Assembly (NCBI RefSeq): GCF_031628175.1
Contig: NZ_JAVLVT010000008.1
Location: forward strand, 62,001 to 126,000
Direction of reading: 5' to 3'
DNA length: 64,000 bases
From: Lipingzhangella_A rawalii
GTDB taxonomy: Bacteria > Actinomycetota > Actinomycetes > Streptosporangiales > Streptosporangiaceae
In this document: piece after piece, positions 35,312 through 44,097 of the stretch
How positions within the stretch are numbered: the first letter of the stretch is position 1
Layout: each line of letters begins with the position of its first letter
The notes under the pieces: model-generated
What the model saw: only the letters and a program-made list of their open reading frames with translations
What the model was told of the DNA's origin: nothing
The model's database searches: none
Program-made: the position numbers and the translations under genes

Positions 35312-36376
35312 CTAACGGTGGGGTGTTACGGACGGCAGTGTCCTCGCTACGTCAAGGTAGGCCGCCATGACGGTGCTCCAACCCTGGGACCGTTCGGGGG
35401 CGGGTTGTGGCCAGGTGTGCTCCTCGGCGGCGGCGAGCGCCGATCCCGGCCCGGTGGTGGGCGGGTACAGGAGGCACGGGTGGTGCTCGGTGATCTCGCG
35501 GATGGCGGGCAGGTCGGGGGCGATGACCGGGGTGGCGAACTCGACCGCGGTCGCCACTGACGAGGGGTACAGCACGCGGGAGAAGAACTCCCAGGGCCCG
35601 TCAATGCGGTAGGGGCACAGGGCAGCGTCCGTCGCCCGGTACAGCGCACCGAGGTGCTCGGGCGCAACACGTTCCAGGTGTAGGTGCACGCGGCCGTCAC
35701 TGTCGTGGGCCCGTGCCAACAGCTCTTGTGCCAGGTCGCCCTGGGGGCAGGGCCCGACGATGAACAGCCGAGCGGAAGGGCTGTCGCCCAGGAAGGCGTC
35801 GACGACGCCGCAGGCGTCCTTGTAGGGCGCCAGATTGCCCAGCATCAGCACCGACAGGGGGCCGCTGGCCATACGTTCGGCCAGTTCCGCAACAGGGGTG
35901 GGCGGAGGGGCCGGTGGGGCGATGGCGCCGCCCCAGCCGGCCACGGTCACCGGCGTGTCACTCAGCCGGCCGATGTGGGCGGCGTCGGCGCGGGTGTGGG
36001 TGACGACCGCATCGGCCAGATCGAGGACACCACGGGCGGCCCGACGATCAGCCTCACCGGGAGGGGCCCCGTCGATCGGGAGCAGGTTGTGGATGGTCCA
36101 CACCAGGCGCCACCCGCCTCGGCGTAGTTCGACCAAGCGCTGCAGCATAAGCTCGGTGCCCTGTACCGTCGGTGTGCCGTCGCTGGTGCGGTAGAGGCGT
36201 TTGAGGCGGTGCAGGTTGACCACACCCGCGCCGCTCTGCGGCAGTCGGTCCAGGTCGGGCGTGAACTCCAGGGCGAGTTCAGTCGGGGCGTGCCGGGCCA
36301 TCGCGGCGAAGTAGGGGCTGGACCAGGCCGGATAGGAGGTGACGACCACCCACGGCCGAGCCGGTCTGATGCTCAT
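35312..36376 (-). CDS. GT-B glycosyltransferase (GT4-like)
   Basis: A 354-residue glycosyltransferase of the GT-B fold. N-terminal acceptor lobe WVVVTSYPAWSSPYFAAMAR and LVWTIHNLLPID; C-terminal donor lobe VLMLGNLAPYKD with the late glutamate-containing SSVATAVEFATPVIAPD. No membrane segment is visible, so the enzyme acts in the cytosol. Start ATG 36376 follows AAGGTCGGG. The acceptor is presumably a product of the operon's dehydrogenases and kinase. Confidence 0.75.
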   Translation of the reverse strand: MSIRPARPWVVVTSYPAWSSPYFAAMARHAPTELALEFTPDLDRLPQSGAGVVNLHRLKRLYRTSDGTPTVQGTELMLQRLVELRRGGWRLVWTIHNLLPIDGAPPGEADRRAARGVLDLADAVVTHTRADAAHIGRLSDTPVTVAGWGGAIAPPAPPPTPVAELAERMASGPLSVLMLGNLAPYKDACGVVDAFLGDSPSARLFIVGPCPQGDLAQELLARAHDSDGRVHLHLERVAPEHLGALYRATDAALCPYRIDGPWEFFSRVLYPSSVATAVEFATPVIAPDLPAIREITEHHPCLLYPPTTGPGSALAAAEEHTWPQPAPERSQGWSTVMAAYLDVARTLPSVTPHR

Positions 36377-36390
36377 CGCGCCCGACCTTC

Positions 36391-37185
36391 CTAAGTGCGT
36401 CCCGGCTGGTGGCGAATCCGGACCCACCACGCCAGGGCTGAGCGGTAGTGCTCCAGGCACGCCTGGGGGGTGCGGTCGGGGCCGGTCCACTCCAGCGCCA
36501 CCTCCATTGCCTGGCCGCAGGCCATGCGGTGTGCGGCCAGCGCGGCGATCTCCTCCCGCGCAGGAGGTGCTACCAGACCCGCGCCGTCATCGGAGAGGTG
36601 GAGGACCGTCGACCACTCCAGGACCGCGGCGGCCACGTCGCGGTTCCCCCCTTGGGTCAGGGCAGCGCCGAGCTGGGCAGTATCGGCCAGCACCCGCACA
36701 TGCCTGTGCTGGCGCATCAGAGCCTCAAGGGCGGCGAAGGCATCAGGATGCAACCACCTGGGGTGGTGGAGTTCGACCAGCAACGGCACAGCCGGGGCAG
36801 GAAGGACCGATTGACACTGGAATTCGGGGAAGCGGGCGAATGGGACGCGAGCGAGCAGGCGTACCCAGTGTGCTTCCAGGCGGTCGGCCGCTGCGCTCAG
36901 CCGGTGCACCCGGTCGCAGGCGCCCCTGCGGGTGGGCTCATCTCCATCGACCAGCTCGGCCAGGTCGACATCGGCCGTTATCCCGGTGATCGGCACGCTG
37001 CGCAGCGCCTTCTGCCGCCAGCGCTCAAGCTGATCGGCAGAACAGTGAGCGAGGTCGAAGCCCCGCGGGCCGCCCCGCAGGTGCAGGAAGGGGATGGCAT
37101 TCTCGAACGCCCACTCCAGCAGTTCCTCCACGTCCAACCCACGCACCGAGATGCTGTACAACCCGATCGGAGACGACTCAGGCAT
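36391..37185 (-). CDS. TIM-barrel protein, xylose isomerase/endonuclease IV-like
   Basis: A 264-residue protein whose strand pattern (IGLYSISVRG, ENAIPFLHLRGG, VPLLVELHHP, VRVLADTAQLG) fits an AP-endonuclease-2/sugar-isomerase-like TIM barrel. Such barrels epimerise or dehydrate sugars and cyclitols using a metal. The metal site is not completely visible, so activity is uncertain. It overlaps the following MDR gene end by eight bases. Confidence 0.55.
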   Translation of the reverse strand: MPESSPIGLYSISVRGLDVEELLEWAFENAIPFLHLRGGPRGFDLAHCSADQLERWRQKALRSVPITGITADVDLAELVDGDEPTRRGACDRVHRLSAAADRLEAHWVRLLARVPFARFPEFQCQSVLPAPAVPLLVELHHPRWLHPDAFAALEALMRQHRHVRVLADTAQLGAALTQGGNRDVAAAVLEWSTVLHLSDDGAGLVAPPAREEIAALAAHRMACGQAMEVALEWTGPDRTPQACLEHYRSALAWWVRIRHQPGRT

Positions 37186-38083
37186 CGCAGCTCCAGTCGA
37201 AGAGGATCACCGGCTCCGGCAGGCGGCGTTCCGGTTCGGCCAGGGAGGCGAACACTTCGGGGGCGCGGTGACCGGGGACTGTCCGGCACCACGCGGCGAC
37301 GAGCCCCGAGTCCAGTTCGGCGGCCAGCCACCCGGCCACGGTGGCATAGGCATCCTGGTAGCGCCCGGGGTGGTGGTCGGCGAGTTCGTGCATGCCGACC
37401 ACGGTCCACCCTTGGCGGTGTGCTTGCGCAGCGGCGATGGTAGCCGCCTCTTCGGGGGTTCCCAGCAGTCCGAGGACCCCGCCGGCAGCGAGCATCGACA
37501 CCGCACGCTGGGGATCACCTGCGGCGTCGATAACCAGGTGTGCGACCCCGCTCTGGGCCTCGATACGCGTTCCGGGGACGCCTTCGATGGCTGCCTTGCG
37601 CCGCGCGGTGCACACGTGGATCGGGCGGGCACCCCGGCGGTGCAGCTCCAACGCACATCCCACAGCGACCGGGCCGGAGCCCAGCACCACAGCCCCGTCC
37701 AGCTCCACGCCCACGGGGAGACGGTCCAGGCCAAGCAGGGCCATCTGCTGGAATCGGGCCAGCGCCGCCACCTCAACCCGCGTTCCCGGCGCACAAGCCA
37801 CGATCCCCGGGTGATCCGGATCGAACGCGGCGCCATGGGGAACCGGCGCCACCATCCAGGCGTCGTCGCCGCCGCGCCCCAGGCTCATGTATCCCGCCTC
37901 ACGCGCCCGGCCGAAGGCAGTTGTGGCCAGGTGGCGGCGTTCGGTCCCTGGGCTGAGAACACTGAAGTACCCGGCAACGGCCCCCGGCGGTGTCGGGTGG
38001 GCAGGTAGGAGTTCTGCCTGTCCGTCGCACAAGACGACACGAGCGCCAGGATGCCGGGGCACAGGACAGGTACTAGAGACCAT
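37178..38083 (-). CDS. MDR-type (zinc alcohol dehydrogenase-like) oxidoreductase
   Basis: 301 residues with a medium-chain dehydrogenase Rossmann part (GAVVLGSGPVAVGCALELHR) and the LVIDAAGDP strand that follows in this superfamily. The catalytic cysteine and histidine zinc ligands of alcohol dehydrogenases are not evident, so it may be a zinc-free member. Related enzymes oxidise cyclitols and aminocyclitols. The ATG at 38083 is inside the end of the HAD gene, preceded by GGAG, and is therefore coupled to it. Confidence 0.65.
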   Translation of the reverse strand: MVSSTCPVPRHPGARVVLCDGQAELLPAHPTPPGAVAGYFSVLSPGTERRHLATTAFGRAREAGYMSLGRGGDDAWMVAPVPHGAAFDPDHPGIVACAPGTRVEVAALARFQQMALLGLDRLPVGVELDGAVVLGSGPVAVGCALELHRRGARPIHVCTARRKAAIEGVPGTRIEAQSGVAHLVIDAAGDPQRAVSMLAAGGVLGLLGTPEEAATIAAAQAHRQGWTVVGMHELADHHPGRYQDAYATVAGWLAAELDSGLVAAWCRTVPGHRAPEVFASLAEPERRLPEPVILFDWSCDA

Positions 38084-38777
38084 AACGCTGCTCCAGGTAG
38101 GCCGGTAGCTCGGCAAAGCGTCGGATCACCCCAACCCCAGGGTCGAGGGCGGCTACCTTCTCGGGCGGGGCGACCAGGACCGCTTCCATGCGGTGGGCCC
38201 GCGGTCCCTGCACATCCTTGGCGGGTGTATCGCCCACGAAGACGATCTCCTCGGGCTCTCGCCCTGCCGCCGCGATCACCGTGGCGTAGAACCGCGGGTG
38301 AGGTTTGCGCCACCCCAGTTCGCTCGACAGCACGACAGCGTGGAAGCACGCGCCGATGCCGGCCTCCTCAAGGGTGCGGCGGCGAACCGCCTCCGGACGT
38401 TGGGAGTCACACGCCAGCACACACCTCAGCCCTGCGGCGGAAAGGCTCTGCACGGCACCGGCCGCCTCGGCGTCGACCTGGCCGTCGGGCAGGCTGGAGA
38501 ACACGACCTCGCTCGCACGGTCTGGGTCAGGCAGATGGACACCGCACCCGTGCGCGGCCATGGTCAGCACCCGGGAGAACAGGGTATGAGCGCCGCTGGC
38601 CCGGTCATCCTGCCAGGCGTGGCGATGGGCGATGTCGAACGAGAGAGCGAACTCTTCGGGCAGTCGCAGGCCGAGGCTCCCGCTGAGCACGCGCGCCACT
38701 GTGCGTCCTTCCACGCGGGGGGTGGAGTGGGCCAGCGTCCCGCCGAAGTCGACCGCGAGTGCGCGAATCCTCGCCAT
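38073..38777 (-). CDS. HAD-family phosphatase
   Basis: A 234-residue haloacid-dehalogenase-fold hydrolase: motif I VDFGGTLAHS, motif II CVLACDSQRP, motif III lysine in GWRKPHPRFY, motif IV FVGDTPAKDVQG. Note that motif I is DFGGT rather than the usual DxDxT, so the second aspartate that acts as general acid is replaced by glycine. It may be a poor phosphatase or act on a phosphonate-like or other bond. It is the fourth gene of the operon. Confidence 0.75.
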   Translation of the reverse strand: MARIRALAVDFGGTLAHSTPRVEGRTVARVLSGSLGLRLPEEFALSFDIAHRHAWQDDRASGAHTLFSRVLTMAAHGCGVHLPDPDRASEVVFSSLPDGQVDAEAAGAVQSLSAAGLRCVLACDSQRPEAVRRRTLEEAGIGACFHAVVLSSELGWRKPHPRFYATVIAAAGREPEEIVFVGDTPAKDVQGPRAHRMEAVLVAPPEKVAALDPGVGVIRRFAELPAYLEQRYGL

Positions 38778-38795
38778 GTCGATGGTGCTCTCCCC

Positions 38796-39659
38796 TCAGC
38801 TCCTTTGGGTGGCCAGGCGTTCCACCTGGTCGGCAACCCCCGCGGGGGAGCCCCAAATGGCGGACACGGGCACCGTTCGAGCAAGTGCGCGAACAAGCCC
38901 TGTACGGTGCCGCGCCGCGGCGACGTCCTCGACCTCGCGTAGCACCGTGTCCGACTCCTCCAGCACACGGTCGAGAAGATGCGCACAGGCCCGAAGCCAC
39001 ACCGTGGCAGCCGTGTGAGCAGCGACCCGCTGCAGGTAGCCGTGGTTCACGGCCGGGTCGCCGTCCACATCAACCACGGCAGCGGCCCCCACCCGCTTCG
39101 GCATAACGGCTCCATTCCCGCCGACGGAATGTGCACATCCGGACAGGTCGAATTTGTCTGGCCCGTCCGCCCCTACTCCCAACTGTGGGAACCATCGCCG
39201 AACCGGTGCCCGGCGAACCACGAAAGCGCTGGTGCCACCACGCACCCGTGGCGTGCTTCCAGACGGTGCGATGTCGAGCAGAGCGACGTCACCAGCCAGA
39301 ACGCGCCAACCGCGCAACGTCAACGCCACCGCGGTCAAGGACTTACCGCTTCCATGTCCCCCCAGCAGCAGAACCGCCTCCCTGGTGTCGGGATGCTCCA
39401 AAGCCACGGCATGCACGCTGAGCGTGTCGTGATCCAGGTGCAACCGGTGCAGCGAGGCGTTGATCAACCGCCGCATGTCTTGCGAGCCAAGTCCGGCGGG
39501 AACGGTGAGGTCGGCTTCCGTGCCGGCATATGGGGCGATTCCCTCAGGGGTGGCTCCGGGGATGTGGGCGCTCATCTCCGGCCACCAGGTTGCGAGCTGG
39601 CCGGGCGCCACCATGGTCAGTGTCCGGCTGGCGCTGTCCACATAGAACAGGTTCCCCAT
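38796..39659 (-). CDS. HprK-like P-loop kinase, second copy
   Basis: 287 residues with a Walker A LLGGHGSGKSLTAVAL near residue 128 and a downstream LAGDVALLDI segment typical of HPr kinase-like proteins. Its start overlaps the stop of the first HprK-like gene (TAATG). HprK-like proteins of actinomycetes occur in lasso-peptide and other natural-product clusters, where they phosphorylate a serine of the peptide or act on an unknown substrate. It is much diverged from the copy upstream, so the two probably have separate roles. Confidence 0.7.
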   Translation of the reverse strand: MGNLFYVDSASRTLTMVAPGQLATWWPEMSAHIPGATPEGIAPYAGTEADLTVPAGLGSQDMRRLINASLHRLHLDHDTLSVHAVALEHPDTREAVLLLGGHGSGKSLTAVALTLRGWRVLAGDVALLDIAPSGSTPRVRGGTSAFVVRRAPVRRWFPQLGVGADGPDKFDLSGCAHSVGGNGAVMPKRVGAAAVVDVDGDPAVNHGYLQRVAAHTAATVWLRACAHLLDRVLEESDTVLREVEDVAAARHRTGLVRALARTVPVSAIWGSPAGVADQVERLATQRS

Positions 39660-40729
39660 TACCGCTCCCCGAACTCCGACAGCAGCGGCGCCAGAACTTC
39701 CCACACCGGTGCTCGCGCGAATCCAGCCATGTCTCCGACGGTGAGGAGCACGGCGGGCACCTGCCAAGACGTTTCGGTCCCTGCGACGGGCTCCCCGCCG
39801 GAGCCGGAACGTGGGCCGCCCATCAGACCGACCAGATCGCTCACGAACAAGTGTTGCGCGGGCACATCGGCGGCCGTTACCACGAAGCTCTCGCGCGAAC
39901 AGCCAGCCAGAACGCTCGCGCGCAGGGGGTCAGTGGCGGATTGGTCGGACTGTATGCATACCAGGGCCCCCAGCGGCACCGGCGGCGAGTACTCTATGCC
40001 AGATACGGAACGGTGTTCGACTGGCGTGAACGCAACCCGCCTGCGTTGTCCTATTGCTGGCATGAGACCAGAGGTCTCGTCGGCGTTCCTCACCAGCTCC
40101 GCCGGAACAGCAATCCGGGTCGGCCAGCCCACCACCATCCCCTCGGCTGAGATCAGCACCAGGTCATCCGCGAGAAACCCAGCACCAAGCTCTACGCAGG
40201 CGCGATGCGCGAGTGTGGACTTTCCTCCCTCCTGATCGGCAAGAAAGAGCACCGCTGTGCCGTCGAGTGCGATTGCCGAGGCGTGGAGCATCCGCCAACC
40301 GTCGGCCAGCATCCGCGATGCGAAGAACACCCGTGCCGCATAGTCGGCCCACCTCACCGCCTGCGGCTCGTCAGCGGGTATGAGGAGCCGCGTGAGACAC
40401 TCGCCTGCGCGCACCTCCATGCGCACCGGAACGCTGTCTGGCCGATACCGTCCAACTGCCCGCAGTAGCCCTGCCGACTCCTCCACGATGGCGAGCTGTG
40501 GCCCGCCATGCGGGAAGGACAGCACGGGCCGATCGGCGAAGACCTTGTCGACCTCATCACCAGTCAGCGCGACGGTGTTCTCCAGCCACAGCCCCCAGTC
40601 TGGACTCGAGGCCCAATGCACCTTCTGGCATGGCGGGGCCACTGTCGATGACACATGTTCAACCAGGTGGCTCGATTCGGAAGAGACTCTCAAGCATGAA
40701 TCAGCGAGGGCTAGGTCAACCTCATGCAT
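39659..40729 (-). CDS. HprK-like P-loop kinase, first copy
   Basis: A 356-residue protein with Walker A LADQEGGKSTLAHRA near residue 170, the HprK-type FLADDLVLIS strand and a leading domain of about 140 residues without known relatives. The ATG at 40729 follows GGGAGA. It stands second in the operon, 40 bases after the 67-residue small gene. The glycine of the canonical GxxGxGKST is partly replaced (Gln-Glu-Gly-Gly-Lys-Ser-Thr), but the lysine and serine/threonine are kept. Confidence 0.72.
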   Translation of the reverse strand: MHEVDLALADSCLRVSSESSHLVEHVSSTVAPPCQKVHWASSPDWGLWLENTVALTGDEVDKVFADRPVLSFPHGGPQLAIVEESAGLLRAVGRYRPDSVPVRMEVRAGECLTRLLIPADEPQAVRWADYAARVFFASRMLADGWRMLHASAIALDGTAVLFLADQEGGKSTLAHRACVELGAGFLADDLVLISAEGMVVGWPTRIAVPAELVRNADETSGLMPAIGQRRRVAFTPVEHRSVSGIEYSPPVPLGALVCIQSDQSATDPLRASVLAGCSRESFVVTAADVPAQHLFVSDLVGLMGGPRSGSGGEPVAGTETSWQVPAVLLTVGDMAGFARAPVWEVLAPLLSEFGER

Positions 40730-40768
40730 AGGAAGTGGTCTCCCGGTGCACACGGTGCCGCGGACGCG

Positions 40769-40972
40769 TCACGACTCCCGCTCCGTTCCCACCGGGGCAG
40801 GAGTCAGGTCGGAAATCCGCCTGACCTTCACCCTGCCCGTCTGCCTAGGACCTGGGGTGGGTAGCATTCGTGGAATCTCGAACTCCCACACGCCCCTCCG
40901 GAGCTGTCCATCGGCACCGTTTCGGCTATCGGCGAGATTGTGGGGCGCTATGGAGGGCGCAACGAGCTGCAT
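40769..40972 (-). CDS. 67-residue small protein heading the operon (possible precursor peptide)
   Basis: The ATG at 40972 has an ideal GAGGAG with a six-base spacer, the best ribosome site of the operon. The product starts MQLVAPSIAPHNLADSRNG and ends with a Ser/Thr-containing stretch ISDLTPAPVGTERES. It has no cysteine, no membrane helix and no known family. Placement directly before two HprK-like kinase genes is what one would expect of a peptide or carrier substrate. The frame extends upstream to 41125, but that part lacks a start with a ribosome site. The precursor role is inference. Confidence 0.55.
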   Translation of the reverse strand: MQLVAPSIAPHNLADSRNGADGQLRRGVWEFEIPRMLPTPGPRQTGRVKVRRISDLTPAPVGTERES

Positions 40973-41264
40973 TGCGCACTCCTCCTCGGTAGGGGGTAAG
41001 GATGTGCGACTCTTCGGTTCACTCCGAACCTCGACCACCTGTCCGTCAGGTTGACGTCGAGCCTGGTCAGAGGAATAGGGGTGGCGGAAAGCTTCGTGTT
41101 GGAAGTTCTCGGATCTATACACCACACGCAGAGTGACACGTGCTTGCGGACTCTAAAAGGACTTAATTGGGGTGTTTAGAGGAAGTTTTTAGGACTCATT
41201 GTTTGTCTGTTCGTCCGGTTTAAGGCGGGACTCACTGGCGTGTGCACGGTGTAGCTCGCCTAGG

Positions 41265-41933
41265 ATGTCCACCGTGATTCGCGCAGTGGTGTTCGATGTA
41301 GGCGAGTGTCTGGTGGACGAGACCCGTGAGTACGGGATGTGGGCGGATTGGCTTGGGGTGCCGCGCCAGACGTTTTCCGCCATGTTCGGCGCAGTGATCG
41401 CCCAGGGTCGTGACTATCGGGAGACCTTCCAGGTCTTCCAGCCCGGCTTCGATCTCACTGAGGCCCGGGCCAAGCGCGCTGCCGAGGGGGTGCCGGAGAG
41501 TTTCGGGGAAGAAGACCTGTACCCCGACGTTCGTGCTTCCTTGCAGGAGCTACGCAGGCGTGGGCTATGGGTGGGGGTCGCTGGGAATCAGACGGCACGG
41601 GCCGGAGAGATCCTACGGTCGCTGGATCTACCCACGGACATGATCGCCACCTCTGATGATTGGGGAGTGGCCAAGCCCGACCTTGCATTCTTTTCCAAGG
41701 TCGTGCAGGCAGCACCCTACGAATCTGATGAGATTCTGTATGTCGGGGACCGGCTGGACAACGACATCCGTCCGGCTGTGGAAGCAGGTCTACACACTGC
41801 ACTGATCCGTCGAGGCCCCTGGGGCGTAATTCAACAGCATGATCCCGAGGCCGATCGCCTAGCAACGATGCGCATCGACTCGCTCACTGAGCTTCCCGAG
41901 CGAGTTGCCGTATTCAACGCCGAAGAGCCCTGA
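41265..41933 (+). CDS. HAD-superfamily hydrolase
   Basis: A 222-residue HAD protein: motif I VVFDVGECLVDE, motif II VAGNQTAR, lysine of motif III in GVAKPDLAFF, motif IV YVGDRLDNDIRPA. As in the operon gene at 38073, motif I lacks the usual second aspartate (DVGEC), a feature of some nucleotidase-like members. It is divergent from the nine-gene operon and converges with a 20-base overlap on the helix-turn-helix gene. ATG 41265 follows TAGG; GTG 41274 is an alternative. Confidence 0.75.
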   Translation: MSTVIRAVVFDVGECLVDETREYGMWADWLGVPRQTFSAMFGAVIAQGRDYRETFQVFQPGFDLTEARAKRAAEGVPESFGEEDLYPDVRASLQELRRRGLWVGVAGNQTARAGEILRSLDLPTDMIATSDDWGVAKPDLAFFSKVVQAAPYESDEILYVGDRLDNDIRPAVEAGLHTALIRRGPWGVIQQHDPEADRLATMRIDSLTELPERVAVFNAEEP

Positions 41934-43194
41934 CTGTCGTTTGCCAGTCGTACAGTCGATCATCGAGCCGGTGTACGGCTTCGGAGCCAGCCCAGGGGTG
42001 CAAGGCATCCCGGACGTGCAGGATGCGCTGCATACCGGTGGCGTACCAGGTCGAGTTGAGCTCTTCGAGTGCCATCGTGGCGTAGGTGCAGGCTGTCTCG
42101 GGATTGCCTGCGGCTACTTCCACATGGGCGAGGTCAGCGAGTGTGACGGCGCGCTGCTTTCCGTTGTCAGTCGGAAGATCCTCCAATACCTGGCTGAGCG
42201 TGGTGCGGGCCTGGGAGGCATATCCGGCCATGAGTTCCGTATTGCCTTTGAAACCGCGCAACCGTATCTCGGTGAACCACGTAAACCACTCGGGGACGGG
42301 AACCTCTGTGGGGTCACCCAACCGCTCTTCAGCGCCGGCAATGATTCGCAGCGCCTCCTGGGGGTAGCCACACCGGGTCTCGCACTCGGCCTCAACGGCA
42401 TCCAGCCAGGCCAGAAACTCCGCAGGCGTATTAGCCCGTCGCGCATACGCGCGAGCGGCACGCATTCGCTCGGCGGCTTCGCTGCGGCGCCCTACCCAGC
42501 CAGGGATGAAGGCGGAGTGCGCGAGAATCGCAGACCCGAGGAGCGCGTCACCGGCTTCACCGGCGACCTGAAGCGCGCGAAGCAGCGTTTCATCCGCATC
42601 CTCCGCCCGATCGAGATCGAAGAACTCCAGGCGCCCGACCAGGAGAAAAGTTTCGGCGAGGGCTTGTGCCAGCGAGGGGCACCTTTCTCCTGGCGCCGAC
42701 TCGAGTAGTCGAAGCCCCAGCGCGGCATGTGCCTGAGCAGCCGCGTGGAGAGAGGCCGGTTCCGCAACCGAGTAAAAGCGACGGTGTACGGCTGTCACTT
42801 CGGCGAAGTCCGTACCGGCCGTCGCAGGCAGCTCAACATCCGTCTTCCCGGACCAGTGTAGGGAGAGTCCCGGAGCAGCGCGAGATCCACTATGTCGAGA
42901 CCGAGTATCGGAGTGCGCCGTCTGCGCCTGTGGGCTGGTCTCCCATGGGGGAGCAAAGCCGAGGTCTTCGATGCGCTGGTGCAGTAGTCGTGTAAGCAGT
43001 TGTTGATACTCATTCCGCGGCCAGGGTGGTGTAGCCGACTCCCAACGCCGAACCTGCCGCAGGCTCACCTCGATGGATAGACCCAAGGCTTGCGCCACGC
43101 GATTCAGGGCATCAGCGAAGGCACGCTGCGACGAGTACCCAGCATGCTGGCGGGCTGCCTTGAGCCGCGTGTTGCCAGCCACCTGCGGTGGCAT
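41914..43194 (-). CDS. Helix-turn-helix regulator with TPR-like helical repeats
   Basis: 426 residues. The N-terminal part (AGYSSQRAFADALNRVAQAL, then VSLRQVRRWESATPPWPR) resembles the XRE-like domain of large actinomycete regulators. The remainder is built of helix pairs rich in Ala and Leu (AEAERMRAARAYARRANTPA, LADLAHVEVAAGNPETACTY) typical of tetratricopeptide repeats. Such proteins often respond to small ligands or peptides. Its start is about 90 bases before the remnant region at 43284. It may control the neighbouring operon or HAD gene, but there is no direct evidence. Confidence 0.7.
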   Translation of the reverse strand: MPPQVAGNTRLKAARQHAGYSSQRAFADALNRVAQALGLSIEVSLRQVRRWESATPPWPRNEYQQLLTRLLHQRIEDLGFAPPWETSPQAQTAHSDTRSRHSGSRAAPGLSLHWSGKTDVELPATAGTDFAEVTAVHRRFYSVAEPASLHAAAQAHAALGLRLLESAPGERCPSLAQALAETFLLVGRLEFFDLDRAEDADETLLRALQVAGEAGDALLGSAILAHSAFIPGWVGRRSEAAERMRAARAYARRANTPAEFLAWLDAVEAECETRCGYPQEALRIIAGAEERLGDPTEVPVPEWFTWFTEIRLRGFKGNTELMAGYASQARTTLSQVLEDLPTDNGKQRAVTLADLAHVEVAAGNPETACTYATMALEELNSTWYATGMQRILHVRDALHPWAGSEAVHRLDDRLYDWQTTVRALRR

Positions 43195-43283
43195 CCAACC
43201 CCCTCAGCGTCCCCAAACCTGGAAGCGGTCCCCAACGAATCTGCATAGTAACAGGTCCCTATAGAGGACTCTTAACGACCTCA

Positions 43284-43760
43284 TTATGGACATGTAAGCT
43301 CGACTATGCCCCCCGGACTTCGCAGCGATGTTTCCTCCGCACCGCTACCGCCGGTCTGGGCATTGGTGGACAGGTTGAACCCGGTGCTCCCGGAGTCTTC
43401 GATTCCGGTCTCTCCCTCGGACCCGATGACCGACTTGAGCGCGGCAACTTCCGAGGCCGCGCCTGCTGCCGTATCGGGACGTGTAGTCGATCCTGTCGGG
43501 AGGGCCGTCCTTGATGAGGACCTTGCTAAACGGGAGTGCGACGTGGGGAAGCACACTCCCCGTGTCGATGTGGCCTGGGAGGAGCCAGCCACACGGTGTG
43601 CACGTACCAGGTGTCGCCGTCCGGGGGCTGAGTTGGGATTCCTCGGTCGAGTTGCACAGGCACGTCCCCTCGTCGTCCCCATAGCAGGGCCTGTGTCGAC
43701 TGCGCCTGTCAGGGCGCAGCCAGGAGATTCCCGAGGGATAGTCCCACGCGTCACCTCAGA
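43284..43760 (-). pseudogene. Decayed gene with several frameshifts
   Basis: Three reverse-strand frames each contain a protein-like stretch that continues the previous one: DVPVQLDRGIPTQPPDGDTW then YVHTVWLAP; then GHIDTGSVLPHVALPFSKVL with a following DRIDYTSRY; then SEVAALKSVIGSEGETGIED with STGFNLSTNAQTGG. Codon third positions are G/C-rich in each piece. Together they suggest one protein of about 150 residues broken by at least two small indels. No family recognised. Confidence 0.35.
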
Positions 43761-43914
43761 ACTCCTCGAGGCCGCCAGCAGTGAACCAGCGACCGCAATG
43801 ACGGTAATTGGAGGACTCGGTTTGGGAGCTTGGCCTGTCTCCGGGGGATTGTTGGCCGCGGGAGACAAGAAGGGTGGTGCGGCTGGTGGGCGCGTGCCCC
43901 CGGGCAGCCTGTGG

Positions 43915-44097
43915 CTATAGCTCGTGGGTGCGGATGGCGTGGAGGAAGGCGGCCCACTCGGCGCGGGACACGGTGAGCTTGCCGAGGTGGCGGTGTTGGG
44001 TGTCACGAACGTCGACACTTCGGCCATTGCTGCGGCACTCCAGGCAGTTTGGGTTGGCGCCGCTGAAGCTGGACTTGTGCCAGTTTCCATCCATCAC
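43915..44097 (-). CDS. DUF397 small protein
   Basis: A 60-residue DUF397 protein (NWHKSSFSGANPNCLEC, VDVRDTQHRHLGKLTV, WAAFLHAIR). It overlaps the upstream XRE/DUF5753 gene by four bases. Its 3' part is nearly identical in nucleotides to the gene at 28751-28939, pointing to recent duplication or gene conversion. Confidence 0.85.
   Translation of the reverse strand: MMDGNWHKSSFSGANPNCLECRSNGRSVDVRDTQHRHLGKLTVSRAEWAAFLHAIRTHEL

Noticed and set aside
43306..43920. Forward 204-codon frame opposite the decayed gene
   Set aside because: ATG lacks a ribosome site, and composition fits an antisense frame of the reverse-strand remnant.
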